64,000 nt of DNA. Source: Camellia lanceoleosa (Eukaryota > Streptophyta > Magnoliopsida > Ericales > Theaceae). A model generated the notes under the pieces. It made no database searches and was not told the DNA's origin. It saw only the letters and a list, made by a program, of their open reading frames with translations. Every line of letters begins with the position of its first letter. The first letter of the stretch is position 1. A program made the position numbers and the translations under genes. Of this stretch, positions 11,201 through 23,222 are shown piece after piece. Location: positions 61,329,018 to 61,393,017 of the forward strand of contig CM045763.1 in assembly GCA_025200525.1 (NCBI GenBank), written 5' to 3'.

Positions 11201-12959
11201 TTTTTCGAAGTTGCAGTTTTTGTTTAAATGCTTAAATTTAGAACACTATTGTGATATGCTCAAATTTCATAATTGCTGTGTTGGATCCCAGATGGGAGTA
11301 GGCCTATAAAATCTGGGTTATGTGAAATATTAGTTTATCTGTTTGGTTTTGTTTCTCTTTTATAGCTCTAGTTTTTTTTGTTTGGTTTGTTGTTGTAAGG
11401 CCTGGGGAATACCCCTTGTAGTTGTCATTTTATTTTATGACTTACTAAAAAAAAAAAAAAAGTTACTTATATTGCTTTTATGATTTTGCTTTAATTAATT
11501 GCTAACCAGTCAATGTTATGTCTTTAAAATAGTGCTTAGTAGACACCCTTGTGGCTTGACACGCGGGTTGAAGGTTCAGGCAATGGTTCAAAAAGATGGA
11601 AAGCTCAAAGTTCCCATACCACAGGAGTGTCGTGCACCAGTGGAGGATCATGCCTCTCAATTAGTCTTCAAAATTGGTGTTGAGGTCCGAACACACTTGC
11701 CAGACTTTAGCATTCGCAGGTAGAAACATGTCAACGAAGAAGTTACAGCACCTATGTTTCAGCGTCTAACGGTAAAAGTTTTACATAATTGATTGAATGA
11801 ATGTAATATAATTAATTATGACTTACAAGATTTGTGGTTGTTGCTAGGATCAATTTGACATGGAAGGTGAATCTACTAATGTTAGGAAAGCGGTGGCAAC
11901 AAAGTGTGGACGGAGCTTGAGCAGCCACGCCTACAAACTATGAAAAAAATACCTGAACCTTAAAAGTGCTAAGGGAGAGGAGTATGCTAAAAGCCACCCA
12001 CCGCCTGAATGTGACCTCGAGAAATGGAAAAACTTGATTGACAAGAAGTGGAATGATACCAATTGGCTGGTAAACTTTTCTTATGTTTATTTATTATTGA
12101 CAATTACCTTGTCTTCCTAATACATATATTTTTCTATTGGAACTTGCTCCTTGTAGAAGCAATCAAATGCTAACATTGACAATAGAAATCAATTGAAGAC
12201 AAAGCATAGGTGTGGGTCAAAATCTCTCCCAGTTAGGGTACACGAGGCGGTAGGTCTTCTTTAATTTTTTTTTCATTTTTTTTTAAAGATGATTCTACTA
12301 TCGTCGTTCTTATTTAACTTACTAGTTGAACAAAAAAAATCAAACAATTGCAAATGGGGGCCGACTGCCAGAGTTGCCATGTGTTTACAAATCTACACAC
12401 TTTAATGATGTCACAAAGCAATGGATTTCTCCGGAGTGCGAAAATAATTATGTATGTATATTTACCTTTTGTATTAGGATGATTGCAATTTTAATTGTAT
12501 CTTTATTCATTTTTCTATTTTTTTTTTAAATGACAGGATAATATGATAAAGATCCAAGCTGAACATTGCTTCGAACCTGGTGCAGTTCCAATTACTCCGG
12601 AGGAGCTATCTGTGAAGGTGCTGAAGCCAAGGTCGGGACATGTTAAAGGACTCGGGTTGAGGCGTTCCTTCTCTGTCAGGACTACTAGTGCTTCGACTGA
12701 CAGTGACTTTGTGAGGCGTCTAGAGATGGAAATACAAGAGCAAAAGGAGGAAATTTAGTCACAAAAAGAGGAAATTCAGTCACATAAAGAGGAAATTATA
12801 GCACAGAAACGTGAAATTCAAGTACAAAAAGAGGAAATTCAAGCACAAAATAAAGAGATAGGGAAGATGAATGGGTCGATTGACGAGCATTTTGAGATCA
12901 CATCAAGCTTGATGGAGTTTCTTAAGAAGCAAGGTTTCAAAGGACAATTTAGAGGATGA
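8273..12959 (+). pseudogene. TnpA-like second CACTA gene (plant Transposase_24 type), broken
   Basis: In En/Spm systems TnpA binds subterminal motifs and assists transposition. The likely start is ATG at 8273 (MAKGEKQW), where sequence diverges from the duplicated spacer. Exons by splice logic: 8273-8548, 10140-10308, about 11530-11771, 11848-12069, 12157-12249, 12326-12451 and 12537-12959. Most junctions keep phase 0. Recognisable parts are TRGLKVQAMVQKDGKL and RAPVEDHASQLVFKIG (typical of plant Transposase_24 proteins), a WKNLIDKKWND segment, GGRLPELPCVYKSTHFN, and a C-terminal coiled coil of seven-residue repeats such as QKEEIQ (about 12720-12860). In-frame stops lie at 10296 (TAA), 11721 (TAG), 11941 (TGA) and 12756 (TAG). 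The large first intron (1.6 kb) holds no recognised element apart from a GT/GC microsatellite near 9322-9360. The family call is good; exon 3 start is uncertain. Confidence 0.75.
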
Positions 12960-15520
12960 GGTATCCCATGAACTTGTACATCGCCTTTCTGGTAAGTCTC
13001 GGTCGTTTTATCATTTTATTTTTCTCATGTTGGTTAGTATATACTAGTTAAAGTACAGCAGTTTGACAACTCATTAACTAAGATTTAACAAGTTTGAAGA
13101 TGTATTTAATGAAAATAGATCATATGAAGAACAAACCATTTTGTGAATTGACAGTGTTATGTTTACAAAGAAAGATACATCTGTAACTGTAGTATACTTA
13201 ATTAATGGAAAATTAAATGGAGCTGATCATAAAATATCAGAATAATGTGTCTAGATGTATTAGCACTCTTTGGTACTAGTGGTTTACTTTGTTGGAATGT
13301 TTATAACAACAACAATCTGAGAAGCGCAGACACTTTCTAGAAACTGTTGTGCCTTTATCGGGCATTTCCTGACACATATTGAGCACATGTCCAAACTTGT
13401 ACTATTATTTTAAAACAAAATAGACTCATACACAGTTTAAACCCTTGGGAAACACCTGTCCATAACATGTTACTAGTTTGAACAAAAATAACTTAGGATC
13501 TAATGAGTAAAAAAAAATGTAGATTTATACCCATTAACACTTCCTTTAAGCTTTAGAAATTGTTGTTATGCTGTTTTTTATTTTTATTTTTTATATTATC
13601 TTTGAAGGAAGTATTCATATATGACATGACATATAATAAATGTGTAAACTATATATTTTGTGTGTCGCTCACGTCTTGTCTCCAGATATATATATATATA
13701 TATAAATTTTAAATTTACTGTGTCGGTGTCCATGTTGGGTCATGTCTCCATGTTCATGCTTCTTAGGCAACGATTGATGATCTCAGAGAGTGCACTGCCT
13801 AGTTGTTGAAGTATCAATTCTAGACCACCAAAATTTTAACTATTGTTGAAGGTTTATAAATGAGAAGTTATGCTTGTATTGACTATTATGTTGTCTTAAT
13901 TCCTAGATTTATGTTTGCTGGCCTTTGCTGAGGCATTCTTAACGACACCATTTGCTTCAATTGAAAATTTTTGACCGGGAAAAAGTAAAGCAAAGAGAAT
14001 ACTGTTACAGTTACAAATTTTATTGTTTGTTTACTTTTCTCAGATGAATACTCAGATATTATTAGCAAGTAGATATCTTAGAGAATTCATCTATGACCCC
14101 TTGTGATTCGTTTTGTGTGGGGATTGGATTATCCCTTGTCTTTGCATTGTGGTAGGTTTTAAATTTATTAACTTACCTTTGTATACCGAAAGATATTTTT
14201 AAGAATTTTGTGATTCGAGGAAGTGTGAGAATAGATTATAGTGGAAAAAGTATTTGATTTTGACAAAAAAATAGCTTATATTATCATTACGGAAGTAATC
14301 TAAAGTTTTCAGATCATTAGTTATTTTCAGAAAAATTTGTAAATCAATTCAAAAGGATTTATCTTACAAGCTTCGAAGAAGTTGAAAGTCCCTGGATGTT
14401 TTTTGTAATTATGGTAAGATTTGGCTGGTTTAACTAGTTTGATGAACTGTGGTTGGTGCTTGATGTATTTTTGGTAAGAACTTTAATATACACGCATTGT
14501 TGACAAGATGCTGCACCTACGGACATATTATGGCATGTTTGCTTCTAATACGTCCCCTCATTCACAATGCTTTCAATTGTGACCTGAAAAACAGACGGAG
14601 CCTGTAGCACATTTTGAATCAGTTGTGGCTATAGTGCTTAATGTACTTTGTCAAATTATAGGCAGTATTGGAGCAATTTCAAGATCTAGGAGTACGAATT
14701 CAATTAGCTTGCAGTTTTCTATCATTTATAGGAGTGGTATTCAAGTGCATATTTGTTAAGTCATATTGGGCATTGCAGTGATTTTAAATGATCTGAGGCA
14801 ACTACGCTCAATTACATTGGGATTCAAAATCATTTTGTGAAACATGAAGGACACTTGTATATTTGAATATGTGCAAAATACTACCATGTTTTTCTTTTTT
14901 ATTTGTTCTCTATTACAACAATCATGTCCGGTCTCGTGGCAGTGAGATACATTAAACTACCCACCAGCTGCTTGTAATACGTCTCATCAACTAAGTCTCC
15001 ATTTCCGTGTTGCTTTATCATCAAGGATCACCTCAACTCTTTGAAGTTTTGAATTGTTATATGCATTTCTACTAAATTGGTTTATAAAATAAAATTATTT
15101 GTATATGAGTTTAGATGTAATTGATAATATATTAATGTTTGCCTTGTTTATTTTCTTTGCAGATTGGTTTTGATGACGTTCGGAAGCATACTTGCAAATG
15201 AAGATCAACTGTTGAATTTTTTTCCCTAAACTGATGCTTAGTTGTAGTTGCAAATGAAGATTGAGTATTGATTTTTTTTTTTTGTGGACTCCACGTTAGT
15301 TCATTTTGGGATTTGCTTTGATGGTTTTTTTGTGATACTTAATGGATTATTATTAAAATTATTTGATGGATATATTTTGATTTATAATATAAATGGTTTA
15401 GTGAATTTTTTTGTGGAGTGATTTATAATAGCTAGTGGATTTTTTAGTACAATTAAAAGGCTATTGGGATATGAGCAGGGATATTTGTGAAATAATAATT
15501 TAAATTGAATATAAAATATG
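12960..15520. other. 3' non-coding part of the CACTA element
   Basis: AT-rich, without convincing coding sequence. It contains an AT microsatellite at 13687-13704. A possible splice acceptor followed by a short 3' untranslated exon lies near 15162 (TTTCTTTGCAG), but it is unsupported beyond its sequence. Nothing else is recognised. Confidence 0.5.
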
Positions 15521-15524
15521 GAAC

Positions 15525-16438
15525 AAGTTTAGTGACGAATTGTTGTCATTTGTACTTATTATTATGACAAAGTGATTATTCGTCACTAATAAACCTTTTT
15601 TGTGACAAAATTTACTACAGTTTATATATGAAAGTTTTTATTTATTTTGTTGTTTGGTGACTAAAAATTTCATCATGTATATATATTTGTCACGAAATAT
15701 ATTTCGTCACCCATGTATGACTTTTGAAGACGAAAAATTATGACTTTTGAAGACGAAAAATTTCATTATCTTTACATCTTATTGTGACGAAATTATTTCC
15801 TCATCAATGATCAACATGCGCGACAAATTTATTCGTCAACTAAAGTTATAAATATGGTACTGAATAACTATTTGGTGACGAAAAATTATGACTTTTGAAG
15901 ACGAAAAATTTCGTCATCTTTACATCTTATTGTGACGAAATTATTTCCTCATCAATGATCAACATGCGTGACAAATTTATTCGTCAACTAAAGTTATAAA
16001 TATGGTACTGAATAACTATTTGATGACGAAAATGAGAATTTTTGGTGACAAAATGTTGTTTTATTGGTGACGAAAAATTATGACTTTTGAAGACGAAAAA
16101 TTTCGTCATCTTTACATCTTATTGTGATGAAATTATTTCCTCATCAATGATCAACATGCGTGACAAATTTATTCATCAACTAAAGTTATAAATATGGTAC
16201 TGAATAACTATTTGGTGACAAAAATGAGAATTTTTTGCGACAAAATGTTGTTTTATTGGTGACAAAAAATTTCGTCACTGAAGTAATTTCATTGGTGACG
16301 AAATTATTTTTCGTCACGTTGGTTTTTAGTGACAAGCATTCAATGACGAAAATATTTCCTCACAAATATCTATAGTGACGAAATTAGCTCTTTGAAGACA
16401 AAAAAATTTCGTCATTCAAGACCCAACTTGTTGTAGTG
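15525..16438. repeat. Subterminal repeat region and right terminus of the CACTA element
   Basis: Many copies of the short motif TGACGAAA and its complement TTTCGTCA occur here. Superimposed are about three tandem units of roughly 150-185 bp, starting near 15731, 15884 and 16068. Each contains TATGACTTTTGAAGACG, then ATTGTGACGAAATTATTTCC, then AACTAAAGTTATAAATATGG. Subterminal arrays of this sort are the binding region for TnpA in known CACTA elements. The terminal inverted repeat ends at 16438. Confidence 0.85.
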
Positions 16439-16509
16439 CAACTTCCCTCCATTCTTTGCTTATTTCGATTAAAAAGTTATGAAAAAATAAGATTGTGGTT
16501 CAAGTATAA

Positions 16510-16860
16510 GAAAGGAACTCTTCCATACTTAATGGTTTAATCTCTTCGGAGGTTCATTACCAAAGGTATAAAATGCTCTATGTTTAATAGTTTAATCTCT
16601 TTGGAGATTCACTACCAAAGGCATAAAACGTTTTATGCTCAAGAGGTTCATTACCAGAAAGGAACTCTTTCATGCTTAATGGTTTAATCTCTTTGGAGAT
16701 TCACTACCAAAGACATAAAACGTTTTATGCTTAAGAGGTTCATTACCAAAAGTATACAACGTTCTATGCTTACTGATTTAATCTCTTAGGAGATTTACTA
16801 TCAAAAGCATAAAACGTTCTATACTTAACGATTTAAATTCTTTGGAGGTTCACTACCCCA
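16510..16860. repeat. Short tandem array with palindrome CATAAAACGTTTTATG
   Basis: About five imperfect units contain TTTAATCTCTTTGGAGATTCACTACC or close variants, starting near 16534, 16587, 16681, 16774 and 16828. Two of them carry the perfect 16-bp palindrome CATAAAACGTTTTATG (16622-16637 and 16714-16729); later units have decayed forms. It lies just outside the CACTA end. Its parent element is not recognised. Confidence 0.75.
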
Positions 16861-18430
16861 AATATATACATGTTCTTATGCTAAAGTATAATATTTTATT
16901 TTTCATTTCTCTTTATTCATCAGTGTGTTTACTTTTAAGGGACTATTTGACCCTTGGAAATCATCAAGGAAAGTGTCATTATCACTTATTATCAAGTTTG
17001 GATTTCAAGTCATTATCACTCAAGTTTGGATTTTTCTAAGTCATTATCACTCTTTTGAGTTTGACTAGTCCTTGTTGCATATCTTGAGTTTGACTTTGAA
17101 TCCCTTATCGCTTGTAAATAAGTTTGACTCTTCCTTTGTAATTTCCTTCGAAGAAAATTTTCTCGGGTTAAGTTGATGCTTGTTTCTCTTTATTGCATTT
17201 TGGACTTAGTGGACGTAAATATCACTTTTGCACAGACAGAAGAAAAGATAAAGAAATGGACAGGTAATAAAAAAGGCTAATAAAATTGGTTAAAATTAGA
17301 TTACAACCGACATAAAGAACCAATATGATTAATTGAATTCGGTCGGACGTTATACCGAATTTATTGTGTCAAGGCTTGCCTTACATCAATTCTTGTAATA
17401 AATTAGACAGCCCCTTTCATTTATTATTCATTCGGTTTTGTAGTAATTATTTATTCGGACATTTGGACATTCGGACCCTCCTTCGTGAGGACAAATATGT
17501 AATAAGTTATATGTCTACCAACCCCCATTCTTTCTCCTTTTTATTTCACTGCTTATGATGGTTAGATTAGGGACATCATGTTTAATTAGCATTTTTCATG
17601 ATTTGCATCTATTCGTTTGCATGCATAAAAGTTCGGCTCATCATATTATTCAAATGTCAAATTCAAACTCTTTACTTGAATACATGCTCTATCACATGCC
17701 TTGAATTGACTCGCATGCGATGCTAGTAGTCGAGCTTATTACTTGTACGTTGTATATGTTGCATTAGCCATATTGCATTAATTAGGATCATGCATTTTTT
17801 CTAACTATTTACTTTCTTTTGACTCGCCTTCGGACATAAGGTAAGTTTTTATGCTTTAGCATATTGCATAAGTGTGATTGCTGTCATATCAAACATACTG
17901 CCATGAGGCTAAATGCTTACTTGATATACCTGTTTGAATGCTTGTGGATGAAGGCTAATCACTTAAATTGTGATACTTTGATTCATGTATATATGAGATC
18001 ACCATTTTCAGTGATACATATTCAAAACATTTTTTTCAAAACAAACATAGAATCAAATGTTCCAACTTTTCGTGAAATTAGTCTATACTTGTATGTTACA
18101 TATAGAACAAGAGCATATATTGTACATAAAAATCATATCATGATTAGTAGAGGCCGATCTTTGATCGGGTGAGTGGGGTGTTCAATTATTGATCTTCCCC
18201 TCTCATACCTAAGTTCTCGAACCAAAACACTTTGGTAACGACGGACTAATGGCCTTTGGCACGAGTCATGGGTTTCCTAAATTTCCCAAAATAAATATTT
18301 AGGTGGCGACTCTAAAATCTGGCAAAGCAGTCCATTTTTGACATTTGATTCAAACATCGATTTTTCAAAAGAAATTGCCGGATTTGGACTCTTTTTGTGT
18401 TTTTACTGTTTCACATTGCACTTGTGAAAT
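16860..18430. other. Unassigned AT-rich DNA, possibly LTR remains
   Basis: No coding region is recognised. GGTGGCGACTCT near 18302-18314 resembles the sequence just inside some plant LTR ends, so this could be a retrotransposon remnant, but no second LTR, gag or pol supports that. The open frame 17864-18172 shows no known domain. Confidence 0.35.
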
Positions 18431-20565
18431 CAGATTCAGAACCAACACACAAGTGGAGTCCGAACTGAAAGAGCTATTTCATTCTTCCGAAAGGGAGCGC
18501 GAAAAGCTGAGCTACAATGATGAATCTGAAATAAAAAAAGTAATTGAACAAAATAATTATACTAATCAATATTTGAAAACTATTGGTAAATAATTAGACA
18601 AAATTGAAACTACTTTTGAAGATTACTCAACTAGTCATACTTCCACAAGTAAACCCTTAGACAAATCACTTATTAATCTTCCTAGCAATAGGAAACAGTT
18701 AAGCCTAGTTACCTATGATACTACTACTGTTGAAGCCATTAAACAATTATTCACTAAAATGCCCACTACTTCTAACAAAAAAGGCCTTACGGTCTTAACA
18801 CAACAACCACTTATTCAATTTAGTAGTGACTCCGATACATCCAACAATGAAATTAATCAAATAACCCAACAATTTCAAAACAATAATCTTAACTGAATCA
18901 CACATCCTAAAGTTAATCCTACTACTCTCACCAAAAATTAGTATACTAAACCTACACCCCAAATCTTCAATTTGAATAAACTAAGGCTGTGTTTGGTTGT
19001 GTTTCCAAACAATGATTTTACACCCACATTTCAATATGATGTTTGGTTGGAATTCTCAAATCACATTTCCACAACTCTACTGAAAACTCTGTCTAGGGTG
19101 TGTTTTTCAATTTATTTTTTTTTCAAATTTGGCTTAACCGGTCGTCCCACCGGATGTCCTACCGGACGTCCCACCAGTTGACCAGAATAGTGGATTTATT
19201 TATTTATTTTTATTTTTTTTGCAATTGACATATGTTAATTTTTACATATTTGAAAAAAATATTTTTCGAATTTTTTAAAAAATTTTATGTGCGTTGATAG
19301 AATTTTGATTTGTATGTTTGGTTATGAGTTGTAAGTTTTTGTATGAAATATCATATGTCATATCAAAAATTTCCCACTCAATTCAAAACTCTTTTACCAA
19401 ACAAATTTTTCACACTTAAATCATAATTCCAAAACTCACAAACTCAAAATACAACTCATATTCTTAAAACATATTTACAAAGCTCTACCAAACGCAACCT
19501 AATATTAGCAATCAATTTTCTGTTTCTGCTAAAACATTATATGAATGGAATATTGATGGTCTTAGTGAAAATCAAATTCTACAAAAATTAAATCATATGT
19601 CCATGGTTGCAAATAATTACCTTAGTAATTATCCTGATTACACTCAACCTAAAATAGTCTCCCTACTTACCTTCGGATTTATCGGTATGCTCAAATCTTA
19701 GTGGGATAAATGCCTAACTCCTGATACACGTGAAAGTATTCAACATGCTCAAGAATTAGATGAAAATGATTTCCCAATCTTTGATGAAGATATAGGATCA
19801 AGTAAACTTGATGGTATTAATACTTTAATATTTACTATAGTCAAACACTTTATTAGAACACCTACTAATATCCATTCTCATATCTATAATCAACTTAGTA
19901 ATCTCACTTACCCTACTTTAAGTGATTTTCACTGGTATAAAGATGTCTTTACCTCTCGTGTCATGCTTAGAGAAGATTGCATTAAGTCATTTTGGAAAGA
20001 GAAATTTATCAATGGTTTACCGAGTCTTTTTGCCCATAAAATTAGAGATGTTCTTAGTCAACCTACTGGTATTATAAAATATGATAATCTAACCTATGGT
20101 GACATAATTAATACAATTCAAAAAGAAGGGTTAAAAATGTGTATAGATTTGAAACTTAGTCTAAAAGCTGTTAAAGATAAACATAAAACTAAATATGAAT
20201 TAGGAAATTTCTGCAAACAATATGGTCTACCCCCTGTTACACCATCAAGACGCAAACATAATAACAAGAGATCCTCACACAAATACTCTGCAACATATAG
20301 GAAGAAATATTCACCTACCAAATCACCTGATAAGTATTATGCTAAACCAAAAAAGAAATATCACAAGCAAATTAATCATTTTAAGAAGAAGTCAAAATCT
20401 ACCCAAGATCTTACTTGCTACAATTGTGAAAAAAAGGATCATTATTCTAATAAATGTAAACTTAAAAATAAAAATAAAAATAAAAAAAACACACTTAAGA
20501 ATAAGCTTAATCAACTACAAATTACTGAAGAACATCAAAGTCAAATATTCGACATATTTAACTAA
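18430..20565 (+). pseudogene. Pararetroviral coat protein region, broken
   Basis: The encoded part would form the virion capsid. It holds a charged helical N-terminal stretch (18450-18590), a core segment around 19520-20010 containing YEWNIDGLSENQILQKLNH, a basic Lys/Arg-rich stretch (20230-20400) and a CX2CX4HX4C zinc knuckle, CYNCEKKDHYSNKC (20416-20457), followed by a lysine-rich tail. These are the landmarks of caulimovirid coat proteins. Breaks: in-frame stops near 18591, 18895, 18940 and 19699, plus the MITE insertion at 18985-19499. The longest surviving open piece is 19963-20565. Confidence 0.75.
18985..19499. mobile_element. PIF/Harbinger-like MITE (515 bp) inside the pararetrovirus
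   Basis: The terminal inverted repeats are GGCTGTGTTTGG and GGTTGCGTTTGG. The flanking 3-bp target duplication is TAA (18982-18984 and 19500-19502). TAA duplications with GG-starting ends are typical of PIF/Harbinger (Tourist-like) MITEs. The interior is non-coding and includes a short CCGG-rich repeat near 19140-19185. The insertion is younger than the viral copy. Confidence 0.75.
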
Positions 20566-21190
20566 TATCCCAAATCAATCTCCTGTTCATTCTAGTCCAT
20601 CATCCAATGACACCACTCCCTTAAGTGACACTTCTACTTATTACTCTCCCAGTGAGAATATTGACGGAGAGATTGAATTAGGATATAATGATACTTACTG
20701 TAAACAAATTAATGTTCTTAGTAAATCACAATAAGAAGAGGATTCTTTAATAGAATTAATTAGTAAATTAGAAAATCCTGAATTAAAAAGAAAATGCACT
20801 AATAAGTTAAAATCTTTACTAATAAATAAAGACAAAAAACCTCATCAAGATAAACAATTTATTAGTCTCACAATTACTTTAGAAAGATTCCAAAAAAATA
20901 AACATAAAGAAATCACTTTACAAGATTTACAAAATGAGATTAACCAAATTAAACTAACCATTCAAGAGTTAAAAGCTAAAAACAAATCATTAGAAGAAGA
21001 AATTGCAATATTAAAAATCAATAAAAATCTTAATGACTTCCAAAATAATAATGATATTTCCTCTGATAAATCTAGTTCTAGTCCTAATTCCAGCAACGTC
21101 ATCTTTGATAATCGATCAACTAAATCTAATAGTGATAATCACAATGATAGTCATCGTTTAAATATTATTAATAGAATTCATATTCAAAAA
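20566..21190 (+). pseudogene. Pararetroviral spacer region with coiled coil, broken
   Basis: A Ser/Thr/Pro-rich stretch (20580-20730) is followed, after a stop near 20732, by a Lys/Glu-rich helical region (20740-21060) and a Ser/Asn-rich linker. It lies between coat protein and protease, as in caulimovirid polyproteins. A stop occurs near 21192. No enzyme motif is present. Confidence 0.55.
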
Positions 21191-21199
21191 TGACATTTG

Positions 21200-21898
21200 A
21201 AAGTCAAACTAGTTATTAATGATTTTGAAATAGAAAGTCATAGCCCTCATTGATACTGATGTTGATTCAAGAAGTTTAATCTCCACAAAATATTATCATA
21301 AAACTTGTGAACAATCAAGTTTTGCTAATTAAAGTCAAATGGATATTAAATATAAATTACCCAAAGTACATATTTATCAAAATAATGTTTGTTTTAAAAT
21401 ATCCTTTGTTATAGTCAAAAATATGACCAACAAAGTCATCCTAGGAAATCCGTTTATCTTTTCACTATATCCATTTACCACTGCTAATCATGGAATAACT
21501 ACACAAGTTTTTGGTCAAACAGTAACTTTTAAATTTTTGTCTCCTCCTAAAATCAAAGAATTAAATCAATTAAAAGAATATTCTATATCCCAATCTATTA
21601 ATCGATTAATTAAACAACTCAAATTTCTCAAAGAAGAAGTAAAATACAAAAGAATTAAAACTCAATTGACTAATCCAATTCTTATATCAAAAATTGATAA
21701 ATTTAAAAACCAATTAGAAAATATCGTTTGTTCCACTTTACCTAGTGCTTTCTGGCATAGGAAAAAACATGTAGTTACACTCCCTTATATTAAAAATTTT
21801 AATGAAATACAAATTCCTACGAAGTCTCGACCTATTCAAATGAATCATGAATTAGTGAAAATGAGCAAAAAAAAGATTAATGAATTATTAAAAAAATA
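21200..21898 (+). pseudogene. Pararetroviral protease region, broken
   Basis: A retropepsin-like segment reads ALIDTDVDSRSLIS near 21242-21283. The catalytic triplet is DTD where the family has DTG or DSG, so the active site is altered. A further stop near 21331 separates it from the open piece 21339-21898, which holds VILGNPFIF (the conserved ILG region) and then the linker towards the reverse transcriptase. Confidence 0.65.
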
Positions 21899-22280
21899 AC
21901 ATCATTAGTAATAGTAAATCACCTTGGTCTTACCTTGCTTTTTATGTTAATAAAAATACTGAACTTGAACGTGGTATTCCACGATTGGTCATTAATTATA
22001 AATCGTTAAACAAAATTTTAGAATAGATACGCTATCCAATCCCTAATAAAAAAGATTTCATTAAACGACTTAGTCAAGCTGTTATCTTTAGCAAATTTGA
22101 TCTTAAAAGTAGATTTTAGCAAATACAAATTCATCCTGATGATTACTATAAAACTGCATTTACTATATCTTTTGACCATTGCAAATGGAATGTCACGCCC
22201 TTTGGATTAAAAAATACACCTAGTGAATTTCAAAACATTATGAATGAAATTTTTAATCCGTTTAGTTATTTTTCTATTAT
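21899..22280 (+). pseudogene. Pararetroviral reverse transcriptase, 5' part only
   Basis: RT motifs are visible in one frame: LVINYKSLNKI (about 21990), FSKFDLKS (about 22090) with an in-frame stop near 22118, and TPFGLKNTPSEFQ (about 22194-22232). A second stop lies near 22025. The sequence ends in (AT)n before the YxDD catalytic block, so both that block and RNase H are missing. Confidence 0.75.
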
Positions 22281-22292
22281 ATATATATATAT

Positions 22293-22580
22293 ATATAAGA
22301 ACAATAAATAGAGAAATTATAGTGAAAAAAATAGAAAAATGCATTAAATATTGATAAACTGAAAGTTCAAAATAAAATTAAAAAAAACAACAACAACAAC
22401 AATGGGAAAAAGTATATTTATTTTTTAATTTTTATAAGGTTTAAACAAATAATCTCCAATATTGATTAGACTGAAAAATAAGTTTTAAAATTATAAAATG
22501 TTACAGTTTCAAAGTATGATTTTATTAAGTATTTATCCTTATTAATCAAATTGGAAAACATATTATACACTCATTTTTAC
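22293..22580. repeat. Direct repeat, copy 1 (partner at 24326-24612)
   Basis: About 290 bp beginning AATAAATAGAGAAATTATAG and ending near GGAAAACATATTAT. It is repeated in the same orientation at 24326-24612 with modest divergence. Both copies follow an (AT)n run. The origin is unknown; they could be ends of a non-autonomous element or a segmental copy. Confidence 0.75.
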
Positions 22581-23222
22581 TTTGATATTTCATTAGAGAT
22601 TAAAAATATATACATATTAATTATAGCAGAGTATAGTGATTTCGAAAATGGATTATAAATTTTAATGTTTAATTTGCAGTTAGTAGATAGAATTGTGTGA
22701 ATTGATGCAGATCGATACGGTTTTAGCAGATTGGGTAATATTTTATATAGCCCTACTTAAGAGCAATGCTATACAAATAAAAAAAATCATACATAATTTA
22801 TATATATAATGATATGACTTATTTTGAATCTTTCACTTCAAATCAAATTACTATTGAAAATAGATTTATTTACAATAATGACATTGCTACATAATTCTTG
22901 TCAAATTTTTTGTATGAATTTTATGTATATTTAGAATTTTTCTTACTTAAATCACCATTGATTATATTTTACCTTGTGTATCCTTATTCCATTTAATCTT
23001 ATTAAAAGGAAGGCTAGTATAATTATATCAAAATTATGGAATTTGCTATATTTTATCCAATTTTAAGGGAAAGTCAATATAATTTATCAAATATATATAT
23101 ATATATATTATTGTCAAAATTTTGAAGCCCAAAATGTTGGCTTTTGTTAAACTTGCTTCAAAACATACTCTAATTAGTTCACAAGAATGAGATTGCATGA
23201 AACAAAAATTGAAATAATTATT

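Larger units (their letters stand above)
1..16438 (+). mobile_element. CACTA (En/Spm) DNA transposon, right-hand part, left end outside window
   Basis: The call rests on three things. There is a TNP2-type transposase gene (577-4198), a TnpA-like gene of the plant Transposase_24 type (8273-12959), and a right terminus that reads CACTACAACAAGTTGGG on the minus strand and ends at 16438. The gene order TNP2 then TnpA, followed by a repeat-rich subterminal region, is the usual plan of autonomous plant CACTA elements. CACTA elements make 3-bp target duplications; the three bases after the end are CAA, but the left flank is not in the window, so the duplication cannot be checked. The element was later invaded by a solo LTR (4991-6940). 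Both genes carry inactivating changes, so the copy is probably no longer autonomous. That the first 576 bases belong to it is an inference from the position of the transposase gene. Confidence 0.85.
18430..22280 (+). mobile_element. Endogenous pararetrovirus (Caulimoviridae) fragment, decayed and truncated
   Basis: In order there is a coiled-coil-like N-terminal part and coat protein with a zinc knuckle, a spacer, a retropepsin-like protease, and the first part of a reverse transcriptase. This is the Caulimoviridae order, and no LTRs or integrase are seen. The coat protein segment and codon use (very A/T rich) resemble petuvirus or florendovirus-like endogenous copies; the genus is not resolved. 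Numerous in-frame stops and frame changes are present, and a MITE sits in the coat region. The reverse transcriptase stops abruptly at an AT microsatellite (about 22280). No movement protein or RNase H is recognised. The copy is dead. Confidence 0.8.

Noticed and set aside
17864..18172. 102-codon frame
   Set aside because: No domain, composition like its non-coding surroundings, and no neighbour supports a gene.
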